Part shown: piece by piece, positions 15,929 through 23,367 of the stretch
Numbering within the stretch: the stretch's first letter is position 1
Layout: the number at the start of each line of letters is the position of its first letter
Translations under genes and position numbers: made by a program
Source of the DNA: Microvirga sp. KLBC 81
GTDB taxonomy: Bacteria; Pseudomonadota; Alphaproteobacteria; Rhizobiales; Beijerinckiaceae
DNA: 41,633 bases
NCBI RefSeq assembly: GCF_003075415.1
Contig: NZ_QDAH01000051.1
Coordinates: 1 to 41,633 of the forward strand
Direction: 5' to 3'
The notes under the pieces: model-generated
What the model was told of the DNA's origin: nothing
Databases searched by the model: none
Seen by the model: the letters and a program-made list of their open reading frames with translations, nothing else

Positions 15929-16771
15929 ATGAGCACACTGACCTCCCAGGGCACCGCCCTGATTACCGGCGCCTCGTCAGGCATCGGTGCCATCTATGCC
16001 GATCGCCTGGCCCGGCGCGGCTACGATCTGATCCTCGTGGCGCGAAACCAGAGCCGCCTCGAGGAGCTTGCGGCCCGCTTGCGCGACGAGACCGGCCGTT
16101 CGGTCGAGATCGTGCCCGCCGACCTGAACGACGAGGCCGATCTCCGTCGGGTCGAGACGGTCCTGCGGACGAACGACACGATCTCAATGCTCGTGAACAA
16201 CGCCGGCATCGGCGGAGCGGCTCCGCTCCTGGCCTCCGATGTCGACGCGATGGACCGGATGATCCGGTTGAACGTCCTGGCGCTGACCCGCTTGACCTAC
16301 GCGGCCGCACCGGCCTTCGTGGCGCGCGGCGGCGGTACGATCATCAACATTGCATCCATCGTCGCCATCTCGCCGGAAACCCTCAATGGAGTCTACGGCG
16401 GATCCAAGGCCTTCGTCCTGGCCTTCAGCCAGTCCCTCCAGCACGAACTGGCTGAGAAGGGCGTGCGAATCCAGGCGGTTCTGCCTGGCGCCACGGCGAC
16501 GGAGTTCTGGGACGTCGCCGGACTACCGGTGAACAATCTCCCTGCGGAAATCGTCATGTCGGCGCAGGATCTGGTCGACGCCGCGCTCGCCGGTCTGGAC
16601 CAAGGCGAGACGGTCACCATCCCCGCACTTGAAGATAAATCCGAGTGGGACGCCTACGACGCGGCCCGCCGGGCGATGGCCGGCAAGCTCTCAAGGACGA
16701 AGCCGGCCACCCGGTACAATGTGGGAAGTGAAAAGGGCAGCCGCGGCTCCTGGGAGCCTGCCCACTACTGA
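15929..16771 (+). CDS. SDR family oxidoreductase (classical, intact active site)
   Basis: A 280-residue SDR. TGASSGIG (14-21) is the cofactor motif, NNAGIGG follows, and the catalytic set appears as NIAS (Ser) and VYGGSKAF (Tyr-x-x-x-Lys). The subfamily resembles YqjQ/DltE-like SDRs that reduce short carbonyl compounds; substrate unknown. The C-terminal residues after the conserved domain end (KPATRYN) run into sequence just before an intergenic repeat, so the last 15 or so residues may be an extension acquired when the repeat inserted. TAGGAGAC precedes the ATG. It probably acts with the tautomerase and first SDR under LysR control. Confidence 0.92.
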   Translation: MSTLTSQGTALITGASSGIGAIYADRLARRGYDLILVARNQSRLEELAARLRDETGRSVEIVPADLNDEADLRRVETVLRTNDTISMLVNNAGIGGAAPLLASDVDAMDRMIRLNVLALTRLTYAAAPAFVARGGGTIINIASIVAISPETLNGVYGGSKAFVLAFSQSLQHELAEKGVRIQAVLPGATATEFWDVAGLPVNNLPAEIVMSAQDLVDAALAGLDQGETVTIPALEDKSEWDAYDAARRAMAGKLSRTKPATRYNVGSEKGSRGSWEPAHY

Positions 16772-16925
16772 CGCATCGTGCGGAACCGAAGGGCCACGCC
16801 AGTGACCCGAAGGACCGCGTCAGCGAAAAGGGAGCCCGGTTTTCCGCACAAGACGATGCGCTCCTCTCGAGAATGAGCATCGGATCGATCCCAAAGGTGC
16901 AAGTCCACTTTTGAGTCTGATGCTC
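16772..16925. repeat. Two-hairpin intergenic mosaic repeat, copy 2 (inverted)
   Basis: It starts one base after the SDR stop and lies in the opposite orientation to copy 1: first the CGCATCGTGCGGAACCGAAG half, then GCATCGGATCGATCCCAAAG...CTTTTGAGTCTGATGCTCC. It separates the SDR from the MFS gene and supplies spurious upstream codons to the latter. Confidence 0.7.
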
Positions 16926-16976
16926 CAGGCCTGGGAATTGCCGCTGTTCAGTAACCTTTTAGCACGGAGAATTCAT

Positions 16977-18173
16977 GTGATCTCACCTCTGGTTTGGCTG
17001 GCGCTCGGCACCTTTACCGTCGGGACGGAAGCCTTCGTGATCGCAGGCATCTTGCCCGACATTGCCGCGGAAGCAGGGATTTCTGTCGCTCAGGGCGGAA
17101 CTCTCGTCACCGCATTTTCCCTCTCCTATGCTTTCGGCGCACCTGTCCTTGCGACCCTGCTCGGCGAGGTCGACCGGCGCCGCATTCTGGCCGGTACGAT
17201 GGTCCTTTTCGCGGCCAGCAACCTGGCCGCGGCCCTGACCTCCTCGTTCCTGGCTCTGCTCCTGGCTCGCGTGGTCATGGCACTATCTGCAGGCCTTTAT
17301 GCTGCGACCGCACAGGCCACGGCCATTGCGCTCGCTCCACCCGAACGGCGTGCGCGCGCCATTTCCGTGGTGGTGGGCGGCACCACGGTGGCGGTGGCGC
17401 TCGGTGCTCCGATCGGCGCGCTGCTGGCGACCCTGACGGGCTGGCGGGGCACGTTCGCGGCCATCGCGGCCCTGAGTGCCGTCGCAGCAGTGGCTATTCT
17501 TCTCAAGATTCCCGCTCATCTGCGGGGGACACGCATCCCTCTGCGTGAGCGTGCAATGACGGTCGTGAAGCCCGGAATGCTGCCGATTCTGGCCACGACT
17601 CTCTTGGCCATGACCGGGGGCTTCAGCGTTTTCACGTATCTCGCGCCGCTTGCTGTCGACGGAACGGGATTGCCGGCAATGGTCATCCCGGGCCTGCTGC
17701 TTGCCTGGGGCGGTGGCGCCGCTCTCGGCAATTTCATCGGCGGCCAAGCCGCAGACCGGTATGGTGCGCGTGCCACCGCGATCTTCTCTCTTTTCGGCCT
17801 CAGCGTGATCCTGGCGATCATATCGCTGGCCGCCAAGCTCCTCAGTCCCACCATTGCTGGGCCGGTCCTCATTGTGCTGACCGTTCTGTGGGGGATCGCG
17901 GGCTGGATGCTGCTGCCGGCGCAGGCGAGCCGCCTTGTTGCGCTCCAACCTGCGAGCGCCCCCGTTTCGCTGTCGCTCAACGCCTCGGCTCTTTATCTGG
18001 GCGTGGCGCTCGGGTCCGTTGTCGGCGGCGCGGTGATCAATGTTGGAACGCCGGGTGACTTGGGTTGGACGGGAGCGGTCCCGACCCTCCTTGCATTCAT
18101 GATCGTTCTCGCCACAGGACGGCTTCCCGCTCTCCGGAGGTCGCATCGTCTTTCGGAGGGTTCGTTGCCTTAA
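16977..18173 (+). CDS. MFS transporter, DHA1 drug/arabinose-efflux-like
   Basis: A 399-residue, 12-helix major facilitator transporter. The GTG at 16977 is chosen because CGGAGA lies 6 bases ahead and the first helix begins at once (PLVWLALGTFTVGTEAFVIAG). Upstream in-frame codons come from the repeat. The G-T-E-A-F-V-I-A-G segment, the DRRRILAG loop 2-3 and the ADRYGAR loop 8-9 fit the AraJ/NepI-like DHA1 group of proton-driven exporters of sugars, nucleosides or drugs. It closes the LysR-SDR-tautomerase-SDR cluster, so it may export the pathway's substrate or product. A strong hairpin follows. Confidence 0.9.
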   Translation: MISPLVWLALGTFTVGTEAFVIAGILPDIAAEAGISVAQGGTLVTAFSLSYAFGAPVLATLLGEVDRRRILAGTMVLFAASNLAAALTSSFLALLLARVVMALSAGLYAATAQATAIALAPPERRARAISVVVGGTTVAVALGAPIGALLATLTGWRGTFAAIAALSAVAAVAILLKIPAHLRGTRIPLRERAMTVVKPGMLPILATTLLAMTGGFSVFTYLAPLAVDGTGLPAMVIPGLLLAWGGGAALGNFIGGQAADRYGARATAIFSLFGLSVILAIISLAAKLLSPTIAGPVLIVLTVLWGIAGWMLLPAQASRLVALQPASAPVSLSLNASALYLGVALGSVVGGAVINVGTPGDLGWTGAVPTLLAFMIVLATGRLPALRRSHRLSEGSLP

Positions 18174-18195
18174 CCCGGGCAGTGAAATCAACGGC

Positions 18196-18224
18196 GAGAC
18201 ACCCGGCAGCTCCCCGGGTGTCTC
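18196..18224 (+). terminator. Hairpin terminator after the MFS gene
   Basis: GAGACACCCGG (18196-18206) pairs perfectly with CCGGGTGTCTC (18214-18224) across a 7-base loop, 22 bp after the MFS stop. It is followed by TGTTGT, a weak T-rich tail. The stem is strong, and position supports termination of the LysR-to-MFS cluster. Confidence 0.65.
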
Positions 18225-18637
18225 TGTTGTCGAAAGACTCGAGAAGCGCCGCCTCCGAGTCGAACGTCATACCGGCGTTACTTGAGGAATTCTGCTGTAG
18301 GGCGAGTATCAAGGTGGCAGCGGTTCAGGAACAGACGCGCGCATCCTGGCTCGTGCAGCGATCTCCTCCGCATCGGGCACACTGTGTTACAGCCTTCAGC
18401 TTCTTCAGGCGCCCTCACCCTTTGTGGCGTCGCTTCGGTGTTGCCACAGGCAAGCTGAAAACTTTGTACACTCATGTATCAAGCGCGCTGAAGCTGACTT
18501 TGTCTTACAGCTCCTGACCGGTCTGGAAACACGCGGGACACTTGGACCGGTCATCTCATGTCTCCGATGAAGGTTTCGCCCCGACGGCCAAGTTCGACTG
18601 GGCCGTCACGGCTCACTTTCTATTTTGGAGAATGAAC
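18225..18637. other. Intergenic region with paired GACCGGTC palindromes
   Basis: No gene is seen here. The 8-bp self-complementary word GACCGGTC occurs at 18516-18523 and again at 18545-18552, 29 bp apart, about 85-120 bp ahead of the epoxide hydrolase. Two equal palindromes on nearly three helical turns look like an operator pair. The stretch also has an AT-richer segment at about 18460-18510 that could be its promoter. Confidence 0.4.
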
Positions 18638-19978
18638 ATGTCGGCAATATCACTGCCGTCTACCCGGCGCAGCTTTCTAACCAGATCGGTGGCCGTGTTT
18701 CTTGCCACCTCGGCGGCAGGAGGTGCGGTCAGCTTGCTGCCCACGCCGCTGGCCGCAGCACCCACAACTCTGAGCACGGCGGCCGATGATACCGCGGTCC
18801 GTCCCTTTGCCTTCCATGCGCCCCAAGCCGCGCTCGATGAGCTTCGCCGGCGCATTGCCGCCACGCGCTGGCCCGAAAAGGAGACCGTCGCGGATTCGTC
18901 GCAGGGCGTGCCGCTCGCGACGATGGAGGAACTCGCGCGCTATTGGGCAACCGATTACGATTGGCGCAAGGTCGAAGCGAAACTCAATGCGCTACCGCAA
19001 TTCATTACTGAGATCGACGGGCTGGACATTCACTTCATCCACGTCCGTTCGAACCATCAGAATGCGCTGCCGGTGATCATCACGCATGGTTGGCCGGGCT
19101 CGGTGCTCGAGCAGATCAAGCTCATCGGGCCGCTGACCGATCCGACCGCGCACGGCGGGAAGGCCGAAGACGCCTTCGATGTCGTCATCCCGTCGATGCC
19201 CGGCTACGGCTTCTCCGGCAAGCCGACGAGCACCGGCTGGGGCCCTGAGCGCATCGCGCGAGCCTGGGCGGAGCTGATGAAGCGCCTCGGCTACACCCGC
19301 TACGTCGCCCAGGGCGGCGACTGGGGTGCTTTCGTCGTCGACCAGATGGGCTTGCAGGCACCGGCGGGATTGCTCGGCATTCACACCAATATGCCTGCGA
19401 CCGTTCCCGCTGACGTCGACAAGGCGCTCCTGGCCGGCGGCCCGGCGCCATCGGGTCTCTCCGCTGACGAACAGCGCGCCTATGAGCAGCTGGTGAGAAC
19501 TTTCAAGCAAGTCGACTACGCCAGGTTGATGGGGTCGCGCCCGCAAACCTTGTACGGCATTGCCGATTCACCCGTCGGCCTCGCCGCTTGGCTTCTCGAC
19601 CACAACGACGCTGATGGCCAGCCGGCAGCGGCGGTCGCCACGTCTCTGAACCGGACTACGAGCACCACGGGCGAACTGACGCGGGATGAGATCCTCGACA
19701 ACATCACACTCTACTGGCTGACGAACACGGGTGTCTCTGCGTCGCGTCTCTATTGGGAATACAAGGGTGGCTTCTTCGACGCCAAGGGTGTCTCCATTCC
19801 GGTGGCGGTGACTGTCTTCCCCGGCGAACAATATGAGGCTCCGCGGAGCTGGACCGAGCGGGCCTACCCCAAGTTGATCTATTACAACCGAGTTGAAAAG
19901 GGCGGCCATTTCGCCGCCTGGGAGCAACCGATGATTTTCGCTCAGGAACTGCGGACGGCGTTCAGATCGCTCCGCTGA
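18638..19978 (+). CDS. Exported epoxide hydrolase (EHN-type alpha/beta hydrolase), copy 1
   Basis: A 446-residue protein with a twin-arginine signal (STRRSFLTRSVAVFLA) and an Ala-rich cleavage zone near 41-50. Residues 55-165 form the epoxide hydrolase N-terminal domain (RPFAFHAPQAALDELRRRIA), followed by the alpha/beta hydrolase core: HGWPGS oxyanion motif (150-155), nucleophile D228 in QGGDWG, and H424 in GGHFAAWEQ. This is the microsomal-type/juvenile-hormone epoxide hydrolase form, which opens epoxides through an ester on Asp. GGAG before ATG 18638 favours that start; an ATG lies 6 bp upstream. Tat export suggests a folded periplasmic enzyme. A close paralogue lies at 30436-31725. Confidence 0.9.
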   Translation: MSAISLPSTRRSFLTRSVAVFLATSAAGGAVSLLPTPLAAAPTTLSTAADDTAVRPFAFHAPQAALDELRRRIAATRWPEKETVADSSQGVPLATMEELARYWATDYDWRKVEAKLNALPQFITEIDGLDIHFIHVRSNHQNALPVIITHGWPGSVLEQIKLIGPLTDPTAHGGKAEDAFDVVIPSMPGYGFSGKPTSTGWGPERIARAWAELMKRLGYTRYVAQGGDWGAFVVDQMGLQAPAGLLGIHTNMPATVPADVDKALLAGGPAPSGLSADEQRAYEQLVRTFKQVDYARLMGSRPQTLYGIADSPVGLAAWLLDHNDADGQPAAAVATSLNRTTSTTGELTRDEILDNITLYWLTNTGVSASRLYWEYKGGFFDAKGVSIPVAVTVFPGEQYEAPRSWTERAYPKLIYYNRVEKGGHFAAWEQPMIFAQELRTAFRSLR

Positions 19979-19984
19979 GCGAGG

Positions 19985-20027
19985 GGACGCGGACGGTTTC
20001 CTCCCCGTCTTCCCGCCGTCCGCGTCC
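19985..20027 (+). terminator. GC-rich hairpin after epoxide hydrolase copy 1
   Basis: GGACGCGGACGG (19985-19996) and CCGTCCGCGTCC (20016-20027) are perfect 12-bp arms around a 19-base loop, starting 6 bp after the stop. No T-run follows, so it may act with Rho or stabilise the mRNA 3' end. Confidence 0.5.
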
Positions 20028-20078
20028 TCATCCTCGAGTGTCACAGGTGTAAAGCACAGAAACCGACGGAGATTCGTC

Positions 20079-20290
20079 ATGGATCTGCAGATCAGAGGCA
20101 AGAAGGCATTCGTCACTGGATCAAGTGCCGGCATTGGGCTTGAGATCGCCCGAAAGCTCGCCACCGAGGGGGCCAGCGTCATCATTTCCGGCCGGGATCA
20201 GGCCAAACTCGAACAGGCGGTAGACAGCATTCGCTCGCATAACGTTAACATGGGGGAGCTCACGGTGGCCTCGACCGCTGGCGATCCGTC
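20079..20290 (+). pseudogene. Truncated SDR (N-terminal part only)
   Basis: A well-formed start (CGGAGATTCGTC before the ATG) leads into a clear SDR N-terminus: RGKKAFVTGSSAGIG and then LATEGASVIISGRDQAKLEQ. Similarity ends around residue 60-70. The frame runs on to 20522 with arginine/proline/serine-rich, non-SDR residues, and lacks NNAG, YxxxK and the C-terminal half of a family normally near 250-260 residues. It is therefore a gene fragment, cut by deletion or insertion near 20280. Codon quality before the break looks normal, so the event may be recent. Confidence 0.65.
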
Positions 20291-20640
20291 ATCCTTGGGG
20301 AAGCGACGATCGTCACGGGCGGGAACTCTGGGGCCTCAAGGGCCTGATCCAGGATCCGAACCCGCGCCGCATGACCGTGCCTCTTATCTGTGCGGCCCCG
20401 ACACAGGCCTAATCTGGATGTCCTGCTGGTCTCGATCGATATCAGCGAGGTGCGGTTTACCGAGGATCTCTCGTACGGGCGGCGGTCTGTCGCGTGTAAT
20501 GACGAGCGCCCCGGCGCTTTGAGTCTGATCCGTCATAATCACTTCATGCCGACGGAGCATGGGGCGTGTGGCGAACCGCGGTTCGTCAGCCTTCCTGCCT
20601 GACCGCCCCATTCGACCGGGCTCATTGTGCGCTTCTCTGG
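20291..20640. other. Residual sequence with no recognisable gene
   Basis: This stretch lies between the SDR break and the convergent receiver gene. One frame gives LKGLIQDPNPRRMTVPLICA before a stop; neither this nor any other frame resembles a family I know. It may be debris from the event that truncated the SDR. Confidence 0.35.
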
Positions 20641-21012
20641 CTATTGTTGCGAAGCCGAAGATAGGGCACCAAGAATGGCTTCGAACGCCGTGGGGGGCAT
20701 CGGCTGCTTCAGGACGATGTCGCCTCGTGACGAGATTCGGGTCTCGGCGCCGGATATGACGGCCGCTCTGTTCTGGTGCGTCTCGTGATATTCGTCGGCA
20801 AGGATCCAGCCGTCGATCAGGCCGGGCAGAGTGGCCCGGGTGTAAAGCCAGTCGATGGGGCGTCTCCAGTCGCGCAGCGCCAGGAAGGCTCGCTCTCCCG
20901 TTTCCGCCGTGATGACGTCATGGCCGCGGGCCCGCAGGCAATGTGCGAGCCTTTCCCGGAAGTCCGGGTTATCATCTGCGATGAGAATACGTTGTGGGTT
21001 GGCGGCGTTCAT
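20641..21012 (-). CDS. Single-domain response-regulator-like protein lacking the phosphoacceptor Asp
   Basis: A 123-residue stand-alone receiver domain. The acidic pair D13-D14 (ILIADDNPDF), the switch-like serine/threonine region and K102 (VLKQP) are present. The loop that should read D-x-x-L/M-P is TRATLPG, so the phosphoacceptor aspartate is R59. It should not be phosphorylated in the usual way and may act by constitutive protein contacts. I recall relatives with YTRA.LPGLIDGW in Hyphomicrobiales, so the change is probably conserved rather than damage. GGAG upstream supports the ATG at 21012. No kinase or output domain is adjacent. Confidence 0.85.
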   Translation of the reverse strand: MNAANPQRILIADDNPDFRERLAHCLRARGHDVITAETGERAFLALRDWRRPIDWLYTRATLPGLIDGWILADEYHETHQNRAAVISGAETRISSRGDIVLKQPMPPTAFEAILGALSSASQQ

Positions 21013-21130
21013 AGTGTTTCTCCGCAATGAGCCGACGATCCTCGGTCTGCTCGAATCCGCTTCCTCGGCATGTCATCGACTCTGGTCTTCACCATCTGGA
21101 GGTGACCGGTCTGAGCTTGGTGCTCGCATG

Positions 21131-21259
21131 TCAGTGCATCATCAGGCTGACGATCAGCCAGGCCACGTAGATTGCCACCACAATCAATGCCTCAAGGATG
21201 CTTACTGGGAATGGATGCATTTCGGGGGCCTTTGCGGTCGTCCGAACATTGCGTGTCAT
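21131..21259 (-). CDS. 42-residue single-pass membrane micro-protein
   Basis: A short frame with an excellent ribosome site (AGGAGG, 5 bases before the ATG). The first 19 residues are polar with MHPFPVS, then a hydrophobic helix from about residue 20 to 41 (ILEALIVVAIYVAWLIVSL) ends in MMH. It probably sits in the inner membrane with its N-terminus in the cytoplasm. No family is recognised. It lies upstream of the receiver gene on the same strand (gap 118 bp), so co-transcription is possible. Confidence rests on the ribosome site and the clean transmembrane segment. Confidence 0.6.
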   Translation of the reverse strand: MTRNVRTTAKAPEMHPFPVSILEALIVVAIYVAWLIVSLMMH

Positions 21260-21734
21260 GACAACCTCCTGGTCCGACCGACTGGCGACGGGAACAACTT
21301 AATGGCGTTTGTCGCGTCATAGAATTCCCGACGCTGGCACGAGACCCTTACGCAAGGAGGAACAATCGCGGAGGGCGCTGTCTTCAAGGATCCGCGCCTC
21401 CCATGACGGATTTGCCAGGGGCGATCATGAGCCTGCGCCGGCACTGATGGCTGCGATCGTGGGCGGCTCAGACAAGGATCTCGGTCCTGTCGATTGGATC
21501 GCTCCATTTTTCCGCTGAGGGGAACGGTGAATGCCGATCCTTAGGCATTCCCGGGAGCGGCGGCACGGTTTAGGATTGTCCGTGTTCCAATGACTTGCCG
21601 CGCTTGGCCCGAAACCTCCAAGCGGACCATCCGAGGAACCGTGCAATGGCTTTGAGAGGTTATTCGACTGATCGGGACCATTGAAGCACGGCCTTGTCAG
21701 TCAGTTAGATGCGATCCAACCAAGGAGTACGCCC
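21260..21734. other. Intergenic region ahead of the DJ-1/PfpI gene
   Basis: I see no gene. GGAAC followed after about 17 bases by a GGTTA-like word near 21634-21660 is a weak resemblance to alphaproteobacterial general-stress (EcfG-type) promoters, not strong enough to call. CAAGGAGT serves the ATG at 21735. Confidence 0.3.
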
Positions 21735-22409
21735 ATGAAAATCCTGATGGTGCTGACCTCGCATGATCAGCTTGGCAATACTGGCAAGCCGACCGGCTTC
21801 TGGCTCGAGGAATTCGCCGCGCCCTACTATGTCTTCAAGGACGCCGGCGCCGAGATCACCGTCGCCTCGCCCAAGGGCGGCCAGCCACCGATCGATCCCA
21901 AGAGCGACGAGCCCGGCAACCAGACCGAGGCCATGGCGCGGTTCAAGAACGATCCAGAGGCGCAGGAGGTCCTGGCGAACACCGTCAAGCTCAGGGACGT
22001 CAGGGCGGATGACTACGACACCGTCTTCTATCCGGGCGGACACGGCCCGATGTGGGATCTCGCCGATGATCCGACTTCGATCGCCCTGATCGAGGCGATC
22101 TACAATGCCGGCAAGCCCGTCGCCGCCGTGTGCCATGGGCCAGCCGTCCTACACCGTGTGTCCTATCAGGGTGAGCCAATCGTCAAGGGCAAGCGCGTCA
22201 CGGGATTCACCAACTCCGAGGAGGAGGCCGTCCAGCTCACCAATGTCGTGCCATTCCTCGTCGAGGACGAGCTGAAGCGGCTCGGAGGACGCTATGAGAA
22301 GGCTGGCGACTGGGAAAGCTTCGTCACTGTCGACGGCCGCCTGATTACCGGTCAGAACCCCGCCTCGTCGAGTGCGGCCGCTCAGGAGCTCCTCAAGGTC
22401 CTCCGCTGA
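21735..22409 (+). CDS. Type 1 glutamine amidotransferase-like DJ-1/PfpI family protein (Hsp31-like)
   Basis: A 224-residue protein of the Hsp31-like branch of DJ-1/PfpI. E25 (FWLEEFAAPYY), the elbow C133-H134 in AAVCHGPAVL and the GGHGPMWDL loop (101-109) form the expected nucleophile site. Relatives are glyoxalase III/deglycase-type enzymes and holding chaperones acting on methylglyoxal or damaged proteins. AAGGAG lies 8 bases before the ATG, which is therefore preferred to in-frame codons upstream. It is a stand-alone gene with no signal peptide and fits the carbonyl-stress theme of the window. Confidence 0.93.
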   Translation: MKILMVLTSHDQLGNTGKPTGFWLEEFAAPYYVFKDAGAEITVASPKGGQPPIDPKSDEPGNQTEAMARFKNDPEAQEVLANTVKLRDVRADDYDTVFYPGGHGPMWDLADDPTSIALIEAIYNAGKPVAAVCHGPAVLHRVSYQGEPIVKGKRVTGFTNSEEEAVQLTNVVPFLVEDELKRLGGRYEKAGDWESFVTVDGRLITGQNPASSSAAAQELLKVLR

Positions 22410-22533
22410 TGCGGAACTCTCCCGTCGGCCCGCGATCCCGGGCCTCCGGTGCCGCTCATCGGTGCCAACGTGAGCCGGCGGAGGCAAGGGACTGACGGGA
22501 AGTTTGTCAGCCTCTGTAACGGTCAAGTGAGCA

Positions 22534-22552
22534 GATACATACTGATACAAAT
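22534..22552. promoter_or_regulatory. Direct GATACA words ahead of the two-component operon
   Basis: GATACATACTGATACAAAT contains two GATACA words 10 bp apart, about 75-90 bp before the response regulator start. They share the GATAC half site with the palindromes at 6600 and 39872 but are direct rather than inverted. Autoregulation by the response regulator (direct repeats suit OmpR-type proteins) is one reading. Confidence 0.28.
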
Positions 22553-22626
22553 CTCTCAAAGCAGGTGGATTTATATCATCGACCGAACTGTTAAAGCGAG
22601 TTGGGCCCAATCTGAGGGTGATGGAT

Positions 22627-23367
22627 ATGGAGCATGCAGACCACATCCTGATCGTTGATGACGACCGAGAGATCCGGGAACTTGTTTCCGGCTACCTGAA
22701 GAAAAATGGCCTGCGTGTGACTGTCGCTGCGGATGGGCGGCAAATGCGGTCATTTCTCGAAGCCGACAGGGTGGACCTAATCGTCCTCGATGTGATGATG
22801 CCTGGCGATGATGGGCTCGTGCTCTGCCGTGAGCTCCGGGCGGGCAAGCACAAATCCACGCCGATCCTGATGCTGACCGCGCGGAGCGATGAGACCGACA
22901 GGATCATCGGCCTTGAGATGGGAGCCGACGACTATCTGATCAAACCCTTCGCCGCACGCGAACTGCTCGCCAGGATCAAGGCGGTCCTCCGCCGCACCCG
23001 CATGCTGCCGCCGAACCTTCAGGTGACGGAAGTCGGGCAATTGCTGACTTTCGGCGCATGGCAACTTGATACGACAATGAGGCATCTCCTCGACAAGGAC
23101 GGAACCGCTGTTGCGCTGAGCGGCGCTGAATACCGCCTGCTGCGCGTCTTCCTCGACCATCCGCAACGGGTCCTCTCCCGCGATCAGTTGCTCAATCTGA
23201 CCCAAGGACGCGAAGCCGAACTGTTCGACCGCTCGATCGACCTGCTCGTCAGCCGGCTGCGACAGCGCCTTCGCGACGACGCACGCGAGCCAGCCTATAT
23301 CAAAACCGTTCGCAGCGAAGGTTATGTCCTCGCCATGCCGGTTGAGATCACCACGGCACGACCATGA
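22627..23367 (+). CDS. OmpR-family response regulator
   Basis: A 246-residue response regulator. The receiver domain (5-120) has DDD at 11-13, phosphoacceptor D55 in VLDVMMPG and the lysine in LIKPF. The C-terminal winged helix (about 140-238) has LSGAEYRLLRVFLDHPQRVLSRDQLL and the wing RSEGYVL. It should bind direct repeats after phosphorylation by the kinase that overlaps it by 4 bp (ATGA). Three starts are possible (GTG 22618, ATG 22621, ATG 22627); GAGGG spacing favours 22627. The DipZ-MsrA genes downstream are likely targets, though a 365-bp gap with its own promoter-like element separates them. Confidence 0.93.
   Translation: MEHADHILIVDDDREIRELVSGYLKKNGLRVTVAADGRQMRSFLEADRVDLIVLDVMMPGDDGLVLCRELRAGKHKSTPILMLTARSDETDRIIGLEMGADDYLIKPFAARELLARIKAVLRRTRMLPPNLQVTEVGQLLTFGAWQLDTTMRHLLDKDGTAVALSGAEYRLLRVFLDHPQRVLSRDQLLNLTQGREAELFDRSIDLLVSRLRQRLRDDAREPAYIKTVRSEGYVLAMPVEITTARP

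Noticed and set aside
17283..18191. 302-codon minus-strand open frame over the MFS gene
   Set aside because: Highly Arg/Gln/Gly-rich translation without hydrophobic or domain pattern, caused by GC-rich codons of the transporter read in reverse.
21634..21660. EcfG-type general-stress promoter ahead of the DJ-1 gene
   Set aside because: GGAAC is present but the -10 word deviates (GGTTA rather than CGTT) and the spacing is borderline; not enough to call.
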